The notes under the pieces are model-generated. The model saw only the letters and a program-made list of their open reading frames with translations. It had not been told where the DNA came from and made no database searches. Made by a program: the position numbers and the translations under genes. 64,000 nucleotides of DNA, taken from the NCBI RefSeq assembly GCF_030408555.1, contig NZ_CP047048.1, positions 2,294,001-2,358,000 of the forward strand, read 5' to 3'. This DNA is from Corynebacterium aurimucosum (lineage in GTDB: Bacteria; Actinomycetota; Actinomycetes; Mycobacteriales; Mycobacteriaceae). Of this stretch, positions 8,147-17,730 are shown in pieces (the first letter of the stretch is position 1; each line of letters starts with the position of its first letter).

Positions 8147-10255
8147 CTAAGACTCAACCCCCGTGGCCTGGTTAATCAACCACGCATACTCGAATGCCGC
8201 CTGCCGCCACTTGGCATAGCGGCCAGACACACCACCATGGCCGGCGGCCATCTCAGTCTTGAGGAGGAACTCGCCACCGGTGGCGACGTCACGAAGCTTG
8301 GCCACCCACTTCGCCGGCTCCACGTAGAGCACGCGGGTGTCGTTAAGCGAGGTCAGCGCCAGGATATTGGGATACTTCTGCGGCGCAATGTTCTCATACG
8401 GTGAGTAAGAAGCCATGTAGTCATAGACCTCCGGGTCGTGGTACGGGTCGCCCCATTCTTCCCACTCCACCACCGTAAGCGGCAGCTCCGGCATGAGAAT
8501 CGAGGTCAGCGGATCCACGAAGGGCACGTTGGCCTCGATGGCCTTAAACCGATCTGGCGCCATGTTCGCCACCGCGCCCATGAGCAGACCACCGGCGGAG
8601 CCGCCCTCAGCCACCAAGGTGTCCGGCGTGGTCACCCGGCGCGCGATGAGGTCATCGGCCACCGCGATGAAGTCCGTAAACGTGTTCTTCTTAGCCAGCA
8701 TCTTGCCGTCGTCGTACCAGTTGCGGCCCATCTCACCACCACCGCGCACGTGCGCCATGGCAAAGATCATGCCGCGGTCCATGAGAGACAAACGGAAGAC
8801 CGAGAAATACGGGTCCATGTTCGCCTCATAGGAGCCGTAGCCATACAGCAGCGTCGGGTTCGGCTGCGTGCGGTCGAGGTCCGCGCGGTGCACGATGGAC
8901 ACCGGCACCTTCGTCCCGTCAGGCGCTTCAGACCAGACGCGGTAAGCCACGTACTCATCCTTGTCATAGCCGCCAGGGACTTCCTGTTCCTTCAGCAGCG
9001 TGTACTCGCCGGTGGCCACGCGGTAATCAAAGAGCTGGGCTGGCTGGATGAAGGAGGTATAGCTCACGCGCAGCACCGGCGCATCCCACTCCGGGTTGCC
9101 GGCCACGCCAACGGTGTAGAGCTCCTCGTTGAAGTTGAGCTCGTCGAAACGCGCCCACCCCTCCCGCACATCCATTACCGCGGCACGGCCAATGCCGCCG
9201 CGGCGGTAGCCCACGACGATCTGGTCGCGGTAACAATCCACGCCTTCAATGCGCACGGTGTCATCATGCGGCATGAGGACGGTGAGTTCGCGCAAGGCTG
9301 GAAGGTCATCGGAGACAGGACAGTAGCCTAAGGCAAAGTTGGGGCCGGTGGCATTGTGCGTGACAACCCAGTAGTCGGTGCCGTCCACCACCGCATGGTC
9401 GACGTCATAGTCCACGCCGGTCTCCCGCTCCCAGAGGCAGCGGAACTCCCCCTCGGGGTTGGACTGCTCGAGCACCCACGCCTCATTCGTCGTCTTCGAG
9501 CCGGACACAATCATGATGTACTTCTCGCTGCGGGTCGTCCCCACGCCAATGCCGAAACGCGAATCCTCCTCGCGCATGACCACGACGTCCTCTGACTGCG
9601 GGGTTCCCACACGGTGGCGCCACACGGTGTCCGGCCGCCAGGCATCATCGACGGTGGTGTAGAACATGAACTCCTCCCCGACCCACGTCGCGCCATAGAA
9701 GATGCCTTCTAGGCGGTCCTCCAACAGCTCTCCTGTGCGCAGGTCCTTGATGAAGAGCTCAAAGCGCTCGTCGCCGGCCACGTCCACGGAATAGGCCAGC
9801 AGGTCACCGGAATCGCTCACCGAAGAAGCACCCAGGGCGAAGAAGTCGTGGTCTTCGGCGAGCGCGTTGACGTCGAGAAGCACCTGCTCCCCTTCCGGCG
9901 CCCCCTCCTCCGGGATGGTCGGCGGAGTCCACGGATCAGAGCCTTCCGACACCGGGATGCGGCAGCTGTAGCCGTACTCCTGCCCCTCCTCGGTGCGCCC
10001 GTAGTACCAGTACTTACCGCGGCGCTGGGGCACGGACATGTCCGTCTGCTTAATGCGGGACTTGACCTCAGTGAAGATGTTCTCCGTCAAGGTGTCCAGG
10101 TGTGCGGTGCGCTCCTTGGTGTAGGCGTTTTCGGCCTCCAAGTATTCGCGGGTCTCCGGGGAGTCTTTCTCACGCAGCCACTCGTAGTTATCGATGAAGC
10201 TGCGGCCATGGAACTCACGGGTGACCGGGCGTTTCGCTGCGTGTGGTGCGTTCAT
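8147..10255 (-). CDS. ptrB: Oligopeptidase B (prolyl oligopeptidase family S9A)
   Basis: This serine peptidase cleaves short peptides after basic residues in the cytoplasm. The 702-residue protein has the N-terminal seven-bladed propeller region (about 70-400) and a C-terminal alpha/beta hydrolase. The nucleophile serine is in GGSAGGLLMG (about 540), and SLNDTRVLYVEPAKWVAKLR and AGHGGVSGR carry the expected Asp and His. The length matches the family. AAGGAGG precedes the ATG. The gene follows purC by 9 bases, so they are probably cotranscribed, as I recall for C. glutamicum. Confidence 0.95.
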   Translation of the reverse strand: MNAPHAAKRPVTREFHGRSFIDNYEWLREKDSPETREYLEAENAYTKERTAHLDTLTENIFTEVKSRIKQTDMSVPQRRGKYWYYGRTEEGQEYGYSCRIPVSEGSDPWTPPTIPEEGAPEGEQVLLDVNALAEDHDFFALGASSVSDSGDLLAYSVDVAGDERFELFIKDLRTGELLEDRLEGIFYGATWVGEEFMFYTTVDDAWRPDTVWRHRVGTPQSEDVVVMREEDSRFGIGVGTTRSEKYIMIVSGSKTTNEAWVLEQSNPEGEFRCLWERETGVDYDVDHAVVDGTDYWVVTHNATGPNFALGYCPVSDDLPALRELTVLMPHDDTVRIEGVDCYRDQIVVGYRRGGIGRAAVMDVREGWARFDELNFNEELYTVGVAGNPEWDAPVLRVSYTSFIQPAQLFDYRVATGEYTLLKEQEVPGGYDKDEYVAYRVWSEAPDGTKVPVSIVHRADLDRTQPNPTLLYGYGSYEANMDPYFSVFRLSLMDRGMIFAMAHVRGGGEMGRNWYDDGKMLAKKNTFTDFIAVADDLIARRVTTPDTLVAEGGSAGGLLMGAVANMAPDRFKAIEANVPFVDPLTSILMPELPLTVVEWEEWGDPYHDPEVYDYMASYSPYENIAPQKYPNILALTSLNDTRVLYVEPAKWVAKLRDVATGGEFLLKTEMAAGHGGVSGRYAKWRQAAFEYAWLINQATGVES

Positions 10256-10264
10256 TCAGCCTCC

Positions 10265-11122
10265 TTAAAAAGTGGTCCCGGACAGGCGTTCAAAGGCCTC
10301 AACATAACGCGCGCGGGTGGCCTGGACAACGTCATCCGGCAGGCGCGGCGGCGTGGACTCCTTGTCCCAGCCGGAGTCGGTGAGCCAATCGCGCACGTAC
10401 TGCTTATCAAAGGAAGGCTGGACCTTGCCTTCCTCGTAGGTATCGGCCGGCCAGTAGCGCGAGGAGTCCGGGGTGAGGACCTCATCAGCTAAGACCAAAG
10501 TGCCGTGCTTATCGACGCCAAACTCGAACTTCGTATCCGCCAAAATAATGCCCTTCTCCTCCGCCAGCGCGGCGGCCGTGGCATAAATGCGCAGGGTGGC
10601 TTCGCGCAGGTGCTCAGCTCGCTCGCGGCCTAGCTTCTCCACAACGACGTCGAAGGAGACGTTCTCATCGTGGTCGCCCTGCTCCGCCTTGGTGGCCGGG
10701 GTGAAAATGGGCTCGGGCAGGCGGGAGGCCTCGGTCAGCCCCTCCGGCAGCTCGACGCCGCACACGCTGCCGGATGCCTTGTATTCCTTCAGCCCGGAGC
10801 CGGTGAGGTAACCGCGGGCGACGCACTCGAAGGGCAGCATGTCGAGCTTCTGCACCACCATGGCGCGGCCGAGTACCTCTTCGGGGATGCGCTCATCATC
10901 GAGCGGGCCGGCGAGGTGGTTAGGGAAATCAATGACGTCGAAGAAGAACTTCGAGGTCGCCGTAAGCACACGGCCCTTGTCCGGAATGGCGGGCTCCAGG
11001 GCGTGGTCGTAGGCGGAAATGCGGTCGGAGACGACCATGAGCAGGGTATTGTCGTCGATTTCGTAGATATCGCGCACCTTGCCGGAGGCGATGTGGGCAT
11101 AGGAAGAAAGTTCTGGACGCAT
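10265..11122 (-). CDS. purC: SAICAR synthase PurC
   Basis: PurC joins CAIR and aspartate using ATP to give SAICAR. Visible motifs are [49 protein letters not shown] and [17 protein letters not shown], covering the ATP and substrate sites. An ATG at 11131 would add three residues. The ATG at 11122 is preferred because TAGGAT lies exactly 7 bases before it, indicating a leaderless mRNA; the product is 285 residues. It heads the purC-ptrB pair and is divergent from a secreted-protein gene at 11187. Confidence 0.95.
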   Translation of the reverse strand: MRPELSSYAHIASGKVRDIYEIDDNTLLMVVSDRISAYDHALEPAIPDKGRVLTATSKFFFDVIDFPNHLAGPLDDERIPEEVLGRAMVVQKLDMLPFECVARGYLTGSGLKEYKASGSVCGVELPEGLTEASRLPEPIFTPATKAEQGDHDENVSFDVVVEKLGRERAEHLREATLRIYATAAALAEEKGIILADTKFEFGVDKHGTLVLADEVLTPDSSRYWPADTYEEGKVQPSFDKQYVRDWLTDSGWDKESTPPRLPDDVVQATRARYVEAFERLSGTTF

Positions 11123-11186
11123 GACATACATCCTAGACCCGTCTAGACTGCTTCAAGATACATCCCAAGCATGAGGAGTTAAGCCT

Positions 11187-11993
11187 GTGCACTCTCGCAT
11201 GATCTCCCTTTTGACCTCCGCTGCACTGGTGGGCGGTGCCCTGAGCGTGCCGGCGGCGCAGGCTGCCGATATCTCCGTGCGCGAATCTGACCACGGCCAA
11301 TGGCTGTGCACGATGTCGGCCTCGGCCACGGATCGCGAGCTAGCCCGGGACGTCCGCGCTGGATATATCGCGACGATTAAGGCGACTTCCGAGCAGATTC
11401 AAGCGCAGTTCCCGAAGCTGGATTTCTCCGCGTATACCTCGCGCGATATCAGCAAGGCTCCGGGCTATGCGGCGACGGTGGCCGCGCTGGCCAAGGCCGG
11501 CTACACGGGCGCGGATATGGTCATCATCATGGTCGGCGCAACCGCCCCAGAGGACGTGGTGGAGGATGAATCGGTGCTGCTGCCGCAGGACGCCGAGTAC
11601 TCCATCAATGCTGCTGCCGCCCGCGCAAAGAAGGGACCGGCGCCACTACTGTCGACGGGTAGCGATTTCAGCCCCAAGCTGCGCGCCGCTCTGGCAGAAA
11701 ACCAGGCACAGGAGAAAGAAGCCGTTGACGCCTTCAACGCAGCGCAGGTGCAGTCTTTCGCTGAGTGCGTCGAGGAACTGCGCAGCCGCGGTGCGCAAGA
11801 AGGCATCCAGCCGGTGCCGGAGCTGCCCATTCCGGGCAAGACGACGCAGCAGCAAACCTCGTCCACGGGTGCTGCGGTTCTCGGCATCATGGCGGTGCTC
11901 ACCGCGCTGATGCTCGGCGGCTACCTCGCCTCCAACGGGAAATCCCTCGGCGGCTTCGAGTTGCCGGTGCTCCGCATCCCCGGGATGGCCTAA
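11187..11993 (+). CDS. Exported protein of unknown function with C-terminal membrane anchor
   Basis: I do not recognise a family. The 268-residue product has a signal peptide ending AAQAAD (about 1-27), an Ala/Glu-rich helical exported domain with two cysteines (WLCTMSA near 41 and FAECVEEL near 193), and a C-terminal transmembrane segment (about 229-246, GIMAVLTALMLGGYLASNG). The end FELPVLRIPGMA resembles the IPG tail after the membrane region of the nuclease at 2468. The start is GTG with GAGGAG about 9 bases upstream. It stands alone between divergent purC and convergent purB. Confidence 0.75.
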   Translation: MHSRMISLLTSAALVGGALSVPAAQAADISVRESDHGQWLCTMSASATDRELARDVRAGYIATIKATSEQIQAQFPKLDFSAYTSRDISKAPGYAATVAALAKAGYTGADMVIIMVGATAPEDVVEDESVLLPQDAEYSINAAAARAKKGPAPLLSTGSDFSPKLRAALAENQAQEKEAVDAFNAAQVQSFAECVEELRSRGAQEGIQPVPELPIPGKTTQQQTSSTGAAVLGIMAVLTALMLGGYLASNGKSLGGFELPVLRIPGMA

Positions 11994-12031
11994 GAGCTGG
12001 TGACGGGTGGCCCGGGACGTCGATAGAAGGT

Positions 12032-12178
12032 CGTTTCGATCAAATAGGAGCAGAAACCCCCGGCGGGCAACCTTAATTGATCGAAACGTACCTGGACCGG
12101 GCCAGCGCGGTACGTTTTCGTAAATAGAGCCTCAAAAACTCACGTTTGAGAGGGCTTGTCTGCGAAAACGTACCGCGC
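12032..12178. repeat. Pair of adjacent perfect inverted repeats between convergent genes
   Basis: The first palindrome has arms CGTTTCGATCAA (12032-12043) and TTGATCGAAACG (12077-12088). The second has 16-bp arms GCGCGGTACGTTTTCG (12105-12120) and its exact complement (12163-12178). The 42-base loop of the second holds a smaller CTCAAA/TTTGAG hairpin. The inner flanks share CGAAA(A)CGTACC. It may be a bidirectional terminator or a palindromic repeat element; no coding content is seen in 11994-12217. Confidence 0.7.
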
Positions 12179-12217
12179 CGGGTCGTCCCTTCACAGGGGA
12201 TCCCCCGGCCGCGTGAG

Positions 12218-13657
12218 CTAGAGGATTTCGCCCGGGGTGTAGGCCGCGGCCTGCGGGTGCTGGTCAGCAATCGCCTTGATGCGGCCCAGAATCTGGCTCA
12301 CCTGCGACTCGGCAGCACCGATGAAGGCGTGCTTATCCGACAGCGCGGCCTCGAGAGCGGCGGCATCGAGCGGCAGGCGCTCGTCGGCAGCCAGGCGCTC
12401 AATCAGGTCCTGCTCCCCGCCATTCTCGCGCATGTTGAGTGCTACAGCGACGGCGTTTTCCTTGATGACCTCGTGCGCGGTCTCACGGCCCACGCCCGCG
12501 CGCACCGCCGCCATGAGGATGCGGGTGGTGGCGAGGAAGGGCAGGTAGCGCTCTAGCTCACGGTCGATCATCGCCGGGAAAGCACCGAATTCTGCCAGCA
12601 CGGTGAGGAAGGTTTCGAACATGCCGTCAATGGCAAAGAAAGCATCCGGCAAGGCAACGCGGCGCACCACCGAGCAGAAGACGTCGCCCTCGTTCCACTG
12701 CTGGCCGGACAGGTCCGCCACCATCGTCAGGTAGCCGCGCAGAATGACCTGGAAACCGCCGACGCGCTCGCAGGAGCGGGCATTCATCTTGTGCGGCATC
12801 GCAGAGGACCCAACCTGGCCCTCCTTGAAGCCTTCAGTCACGGTTTCGTTGCCGGCCATGAGGCGGATGGTCGTCGCCAGTGAGGAGGGCGCAGCACCAA
12901 GCTCCACCAGCGCGGAAACAGCATCGAAGTCGAGGGAGCGCGGGTAAACCTGGCCCACCGAGTTGAATACGCGAGAGAAGCCCAGGTGATCCGCAATGCG
13001 CGTTTCTAGCGCCGCGAGCTTGTCCTCGGATCCGCCCATGAGGTCAAGCATGTCCTGCGAGGTGCCCATCGGGCCCTTGATGCCGCGCAGCGGGTAACGG
13101 CTCAGCAGAGACTCCACGCGCTCGATGCCGAGCAGCAGTTCGTCGGCAGCCGAGGCGAAACGCTTGCCCAGGGTCGTCGCCTGGGCAGCGACGTTGTGGG
13201 AGCGGCCCGCCATCACCAGCGTCTGGTACTGCGCGGCGCGCTCACCGATGCGGGAGACCACCGCGATGGCTTTATCGCGGGTCAGCTCCAAAGAACGCAG
13301 AATCTGCAGCTGTTCCACGTTCTCCGTCAGATCACGCGAGGTCATGCCCTTGTGGATGTGCTCGCAGCCGGCCAGGGCGTTGAACTCCTCGATGCGAGCT
13401 TTAACGTCGTGGCGCGTGACGCGCTCACGCTCCGCGATGGAGGCGAGGTCGACGTTCTCAACCTGCGCCTCGTAAGCGGCGATAGCCGCAGCTGGGATGT
13501 CGACGCCGAGATCCTTCTGCGCCTTCATCACCGCAATCCACAGCTGGCGCTCCAGGATGATCTTGTGTTCTGGGGACCAGATTTCAGCCATCTCGGGGGA
13601 GGCGTATCGAGCGGACAGGACGTTGGAAATGTTCTTCTTTTCAGCCACGTCGCTCAT
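12218..13657 (-). CDS. purB: Adenylosuccinate lyase PurB
   Basis: PurB acts twice in purine synthesis, cleaving SAICAR to AICAR and adenylosuccinate to AMP with release of fumarate. The 479-residue protein shows the fumarase/aspartase superfamily signature GSSAMPHKMN (about 287-296), the upstream HKGMTSRDLTENVEQ and AGRSHNVAAQATTLGKR substrate loops, and the expected all-helical length. It starts at ATG 13657 (MSDVAEKKNISNVLS) and lies 39 bases downstream of purD on the same strand. The two are probably linked in a purD-purB transcript. Confidence 0.96.
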   Translation of the reverse strand: MSDVAEKKNISNVLSARYASPEMAEIWSPEHKIILERQLWIAVMKAQKDLGVDIPAAAIAAYEAQVENVDLASIAERERVTRHDVKARIEEFNALAGCEHIHKGMTSRDLTENVEQLQILRSLELTRDKAIAVVSRIGERAAQYQTLVMAGRSHNVAAQATTLGKRFASAADELLLGIERVESLLSRYPLRGIKGPMGTSQDMLDLMGGSEDKLAALETRIADHLGFSRVFNSVGQVYPRSLDFDAVSALVELGAAPSSLATTIRLMAGNETVTEGFKEGQVGSSAMPHKMNARSCERVGGFQVILRGYLTMVADLSGQQWNEGDVFCSVVRRVALPDAFFAIDGMFETFLTVLAEFGAFPAMIDRELERYLPFLATTRILMAAVRAGVGRETAHEVIKENAVAVALNMRENGGEQDLIERLAADERLPLDAAALEAALSDKHAFIGAAESQVSQILGRIKAIADQHPQAAAYTPGEIL

Positions 13658-13696
13658 TATTCCACGCCTCGCCCCAAAGGAGGCATTATCAGCGGA

Positions 13697-14971
13697 TTAG
13701 ATGCTGATCTGGCCCTTCTCCGCTGGGAGTGCGATGTCTGTGCGGAAGAAGCTGCCCTCCAGCTCGATGCCGCCGAGAATCTCGTAGGCGGCAGCACGGG
13801 CATCGGCGAGGGTGGCGCCGCGACCGAGGACGTTGAGGACGCGCCCACCGTTGGAGACGTAGCCGCCCTCCCCCGTAGTGGTGCCGGCATGGAGGATCCG
13901 GGTGGGGTCATCCAGGTCCGGCGAGGTAATCGGATCGCCCTTGCGCGGGGAGGCCGGGTAGCCCTCTGCGGCCAGCACCACGGTAACGGCGTAGCCCTCT
14001 TCCCACTCCAGCGGCGCAAGTTCCGCCAGCTGTCCAGTGGCGGTGGCATTCAAAACCTCACCCAGCGGAGACTTCAGCAAGGCAAGCACCGCCTGTGTCT
14101 CCGGGTCTCCGAAGCGGGCATTGAATTCCACCACGGCCGGGCCTTCCTTGCCCCATGCCAGGCCGGCGTAGAGCAAGCCAGAGTAGGGAGTGCCACGCTT
14201 GACCATTTCCTTGGCCACGGGAACGCAGACTTCGTCGACGATGCGCTGGACGCCGTCGGCAGGCAGCCACGGCAGCGGGGTGTAGGCACCCATGCCGCCG
14301 GTGTTGGGGCCTTCATCGTTGTCATAGGCGCGCTTATGGTCCTGTGCCGGGAGCAGCGGGACGACGGTTTCGCCATCCACGAGGCAGAACAGGGACACTT
14401 CGGGGCCGTCGAGGAAGGACTCGAGCAGCACTGGGTTACCCACGGCGTGAACCGCATCAACGTGCGCGCGGGCCGCGTCGCGGGACTCGGTCACCACGAC
14501 GCCCTTGCCGCCGGCCAAGCCGTCGTCCTTAACCACGAAGTGCGGGCCGAAACGATCGAGGGCGGCCTCGATGTCCGCATCGCTGGTGCCGGGGGCGAGC
14601 TGCTCCGCGCGGGCGGTGCGCACGCCGGCGGCCGCCATGACATCCTTGGCAAAGGCCTTGGAACCCTCGATCTGTGCCGCGCTTGCCGACGGCCCGAAGA
14701 CCGCAATGCCGCGCTCGCGCAGAGCATCCGCCACGCCTTTCACCAGCGGCACCTCCGGCCCAATGACGACCAGATCCGCGTCAATATCAACCGCCAGCTC
14801 CGTCATGCGCGCAGGATCGTCCACTTGGGAATACTCCGGGTGAATGGTGGCTTGCTTGGCATGTGCCGGGGAACCCGGTGCGATGTGCAAATCGGTAACA
14901 GAGGGATCAGATTTAAGGCCAGTGAGCAGGGCGTGTTCGCGGCCGCCCGAGCCAATAACGAGAATGCGCAT
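13697..14971 (-). CDS. purD: Phosphoribosylamine-glycine ligase PurD
   Basis: PurD makes GAR from phosphoribosylamine, glycine and ATP. The ATP-grasp protein starts [16 protein letters not shown] and shows [26 protein letters not shown] and [13 protein letters not shown] in order. An ORF start at 15031 would add 20 unrelated residues. The ATG at 14971 begins directly at the Rossmann strand, and TAAGAT sits exactly 7 bases before it, so the mRNA is probably leaderless; the product has 424 residues. Only 34 bases separate this start from the divergent HIT gene, so the two promoters must overlap. Confidence 0.96.
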   Translation of the reverse strand: MRILVIGSGGREHALLTGLKSDPSVTDLHIAPGSPAHAKQATIHPEYSQVDDPARMTELAVDIDADLVVIGPEVPLVKGVADALRERGIAVFGPSASAAQIEGSKAFAKDVMAAAGVRTARAEQLAPGTSDADIEAALDRFGPHFVVKDDGLAGGKGVVVTESRDAARAHVDAVHAVGNPVLLESFLDGPEVSLFCLVDGETVVPLLPAQDHKRAYDNDEGPNTGGMGAYTPLPWLPADGVQRIVDEVCVPVAKEMVKRGTPYSGLLYAGLAWGKEGPAVVEFNARFGDPETQAVLALLKSPLGEVLNATATGQLAELAPLEWEEGYAVTVVLAAEGYPASPRKGDPITSPDLDDPTRILHAGTTTGEGGYVSNGGRVLNVLGRGATLADARAAAYEILGGIELEGSFFRTDIALPAEKGQISI

Positions 14972-14978
14972 ACCGTCT

Positions 14979-14998
14979 ATCTTAACTGGCGGTAGCCT
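14979..14998. promoter_or_regulatory. Overlapping divergent leaderless promoters of purD and the HIT gene
   Basis: On the minus strand TAAGAT (14979-14984) lies 7 bases before the purD ATG. On the plus strand TAGCCT (14993-14998) lies 7 bases before the HIT ATG at 15006. The two -10 boxes are 8 bases apart, so each -35 region overlaps the other promoter and the opposite transcribed region. Confidence 0.75.
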
Positions 14999-15005
14999 AG
15001 GGGCC

Positions 15006-15434
15006 ATGTCTTCCGTATTTACAAAGATCATCGAGGGCGAGCTGCCAGCTCGCTTTGTCTACCGCGACGAGAAATGCGTGGCATTTTTGTCCATCGAGCC
15101 GCTGCGTTATGGCCACACCTTGGTGGTGCCGATCGAGGAGGTCGATAAGTGGACTGACCTCGATTCTCAGACTTGGGCCCACCTCAACGAGATTGCTCTA
15201 GAGATCGGTGGCGCCATTAGGACGGCCTTTGATACCCCACGTACCGGCTACATCATCGCCGGCTTCGACGTGCCGCATACCCACATCCACCTCTTCCCCA
15301 CCGAGAAGATGGAAGACTACGACTTCGCCAAGGCCTTCGCTGCCGACGCCACCGACCCCGCCGCCATGGACGAGGCCGCCGCGCGCATCCGCCAGCACCT
15401 CGGCACGGATGAGGATGGCCGCCGCAGCAACTAG
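15006..15434 (+). CDS. HIT-family nucleotide hydrolase/transferase
   Basis: Histidine-triad proteins hydrolyse AMP-linked and dinucleotide substrates. The 142-residue product begins [21 protein letters not shown] and has the triad HTHIHLFP (about 97-104), with RYGHTLVVP upstream; the size is normal. The substrate cannot be told from sequence. A longer ORF start at 14844 is rejected because TAGCCT lies exactly 7 bases before the ATG at 15006 and homology begins there. The location next to purD is conserved in corynebacteria as I recall. Confidence 0.92.
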   Translation: MSSVFTKIIEGELPARFVYRDEKCVAFLSIEPLRYGHTLVVPIEEVDKWTDLDSQTWAHLNEIALEIGGAIRTAFDTPRTGYIIAGFDVPHTHIHLFPTEKMEDYDFAKAFAADATDPAAMDEAAARIRQHLGTDEDGRRSN

Positions 15435-15437
15435 GCG

Positions 15438-16883
15438 CTAACTGCCGCTCGTCGGCGCCTTGGGGAGGCGGACGGTAAAGACCGATCCGCTGCCCAGCTC
15501 AGAGTCCACGGAGATTGAACCGCCGTGCTGCTCGACGAGTGATTTCACGATGGCCAAGCCCAAGCCCGAGCCACCCGTATCGCGGGTCCGTGAACTATCC
15601 GCACGGTAGAAGCGCTCAAAGATATGGGCTGCATCTTCGGGGGAGATGCCCTTGCCGTCATCGGCGACGTCGATAAGCACGTTCTCCTCATCATCCCGCA
15701 AAGTCAGCGTCACCGATGCCTCGTCACCACCGTGACGGATACCGTTAGATACCAAGTTGAGCAACACTTGGTGCAGGCGGTCCGCGTCACCGTTGACTAT
15801 CGGAATCTCGGAGGCTTCATTGTTGACGTTGATCGTGCGGCCAGAAAAGGCCGCGCGTGCCGAAGAGCCCACGGAAAGCACGAGCTCCAGCATGTCTACC
15901 TCGCGCATATCGAGGCGCGATCCCTCCGCACGCGTCAGGGCTAGCAAGTCCTCCACCAGCAACGACATGCGCTGCGACTCGGCATCGATCTTGCTGAAGA
16001 CAAATTCCGGATCTTTAGTCGCCCCCGAACGGTACAGCTCCGTGTAGCCGCGCAGGCTGGTCAGCGGCGTGCGCAGCTCGTGGGAGGCATCGCCGACGAA
16101 GCGGCGCATCTGCTGCTCCTTTTCCTGCGCATGGACGACGGAGTTCTGCAACTGTCCCAGCATGACGTTAAGCGCCGCGGCGAGCTGGCCTACCTCGGTA
16201 TGTAGCGGCCACTCTGGCACGCGCTTGTCCAGGTTGCCGGCCGCGATTTGGGAGGCCGTTTTCTCGACCACGCGCAGCGGCCGCAGCGCCCGGTGGATCA
16301 GCCACATACCCACGAGCGCGATAATGAGCATGACCAGCGCCGCGATGATGACCTGGACTATAGCGAGGCCTTTCAGAATGGAGTTTTCCGTCGTCATGTC
16401 TTTAGCGACGACCACCACGGAGCCATCCGTCTTGAGCTGCGCCACGGCACGCCATTCGGTTTCGCCTTGAATTGAGCGAACGGTGCTAGGTTCACCACCA
16501 ACGACCACCGAACGAGCATCCGGCAACGCCGCCGTCGGCCGCGTGGTTACCACGGAGCCATCGGGATAATACGCCAGTGCTACATAGTCCGTCGGGGGTC
16601 GGCGGCTCCCGTCCTGCGGCGTGTAGAAAGTCGCGTCGAGATTGCTGGCCCAAGAACTCAGGGCATCATTCAGCTCGGTGTCCACGCGGGTGTAGAGCAC
16701 GTTGCGCATGATCGACGAGACCGCCAAGGAGGACATAGCCAGGCCCAGGCCCGAAACCAGCACCATCAAGACGAGCAGCCACGTGCGCAAGGGCAGCGCT
16801 TTAGGTCGCTGCATGCGCCGGCGCAAGGCGCTATTGAGCACCGGCGTGGATCCGGAATCCGGGTTCGCGGTGGATTCGCTCAT
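15438..16883 (-). CDS. phoS: Sensor histidine kinase of a PhoP/PhoR-like two-component system (PhoS in corynebacterial naming)
   Basis: The 481-residue membrane sensor has a transmembrane segment about 33-57, an extracytoplasmic sensor region about 58-170 and a second transmembrane segment about 172-197. A HAMP linker and the HisKA domain follow, with the phosphorylated histidine in GDASHELRTPLTSLRG (about 267). The ATPase domain has NLVSNGIRHGG, DVADDGKGI and GGSGLGLAIV. It follows the regulator by 11 bases. In C. glutamicum the phosphate-starvation system PhoRS occupies this locus downstream of purD/HIT, which is the main basis for the name. A related function cannot be excluded from sequence alone. 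Confidence 0.8.
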   Translation of the reverse strand: MSESTANPDSGSTPVLNSALRRRMQRPKALPLRTWLLVLMVLVSGLGLAMSSLAVSSIMRNVLYTRVDTELNDALSSWASNLDATFYTPQDGSRRPPTDYVALAYYPDGSVVTTRPTAALPDARSVVVGGEPSTVRSIQGETEWRAVAQLKTDGSVVVVAKDMTTENSILKGLAIVQVIIAALVMLIIALVGMWLIHRALRPLRVVEKTASQIAAGNLDKRVPEWPLHTEVGQLAAALNVMLGQLQNSVVHAQEKEQQMRRFVGDASHELRTPLTSLRGYTELYRSGATKDPEFVFSKIDAESQRMSLLVEDLLALTRAEGSRLDMREVDMLELVLSVGSSARAAFSGRTINVNNEASEIPIVNGDADRLHQVLLNLVSNGIRHGGDEASVTLTLRDDEENVLIDVADDGKGISPEDAAHIFERFYRADSSRTRDTGGSGLGLAIVKSLVEQHGGSISVDSELGSGSVFTVRLPKAPTSGS

Positions 16884-16894
16884 AGTGAAAAAGC

Positions 16895-17599
16895 CTACGA
16901 GCGCGGTGTGCGCAGCACATAACCGACACCACGGACGGTGTGGATGAGCGGAGTATCGCCGGTATCAATCTTGCGGCGCAGATAAGAAATGTAGGACTCA
17001 ACCACGTTGCCATCGCCGCCAAAGTCGTAGTGCCAAACGTTATCCAGAATCTTGGACTTGGACAGCACCACCTCGCGGTTCTGCATGAGGTAGCGCAGCA
17101 GGTTGAACTCGGTGGGCGAAAGCTCCACGATCTCCCCTGCCTTGGTGACCTCGTGGGTGTCATCGTTGAGGGTGAGGTCGGCATAGGTCATGGTGGCGTC
17201 ACCGTTCTGGTCATCCACCGTGCTGCCGCGGCGCAGGATCACGCGCAGGCGGGTGATGACCTCTTCCAGGCTGAAGGGCTTGGTGACGTAATCATCCGCC
17301 CCAATGGTCAGGCCATGGATTCGCTGATCCACGCTGTCTTTGGCGGTGAGGTAGAGGACGGGGCCGTCGAGGCCTTCCGCGCGCAGCTTGCCCAGCAACT
17401 CAAAACCATCCATGCCCGGCATCATGACGTCCATGATGTAGGCATCAGGGTTGATCTCCCGCGCGATGCGCAGGGCTTCGTTGCCGGAGTTGGCGCTGTG
17501 TACATCGAAGCCCTGAAACTTCAGGGAAACAGTAAGTAGTTCAACGATATTGGGCTCGTCATCGACGACAAGTACCTTGACGTCCTTTGAATCATCCAT
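16895..17599 (-). CDS. phoR: OmpR-type response regulator of the phosphate two-component system (PhoR in corynebacterial naming)
   Basis: The 234-residue regulator has a receiver domain with VLVVDDEPNIVELL, the phospho-acceptor Asp in YIMDVMMPGMDGF (about 56) and LTAKDSV/DDYVTKPFSLEEV. The winged-helix DNA-binding domain has LSPTEFNLLRYLM, VVESYISYLRRKID and HTVRGVGYVLR. It closely resembles M. tuberculosis PhoP in these motifs. It is transcribed ahead of the kinase gene. AAAGGA lies about 15 bases upstream of ATG 17599, so spacing is loose. Corynebacterial literature calls the regulator PhoR and the kinase PhoS. The likely targets are phosphate-scavenging genes, perhaps including phoX at 60.4 kb; that is inference. 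Confidence 0.82.
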   Translation of the reverse strand: MDDSKDVKVLVVDDEPNIVELLTVSLKFQGFDVHSANSGNEALRIAREINPDAYIMDVMMPGMDGFELLGKLRAEGLDGPVLYLTAKDSVDQRIHGLTIGADDYVTKPFSLEEVITRLRVILRRGSTVDDQNGDATMTYADLTLNDDTHEVTKAGEIVELSPTEFNLLRYLMQNREVVLSKSKILDNVWHYDFGGDGNVVESYISYLRRKIDTGDTPLIHTVRGVGYVLRTPRS

Positions 17600-17730
17600 G
17601 GTCCCGCTCTGGTCCTTTCTCCGCTGTTCCTATGACTAGGTGGCGTGGGGGTTTCTCATTCAAAGTGAGAAGTATTGCACTACACCTTCCCAGGGTACTG
17701 AGCGGAGTCTGGACGTGCGCTGTGAACAAA

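Noticed and set aside
13196..14995. 599-codon open frame on the plus strand
   Set aside because: It spans the antisense of purB and purD and has no recognisable domain or start signal.
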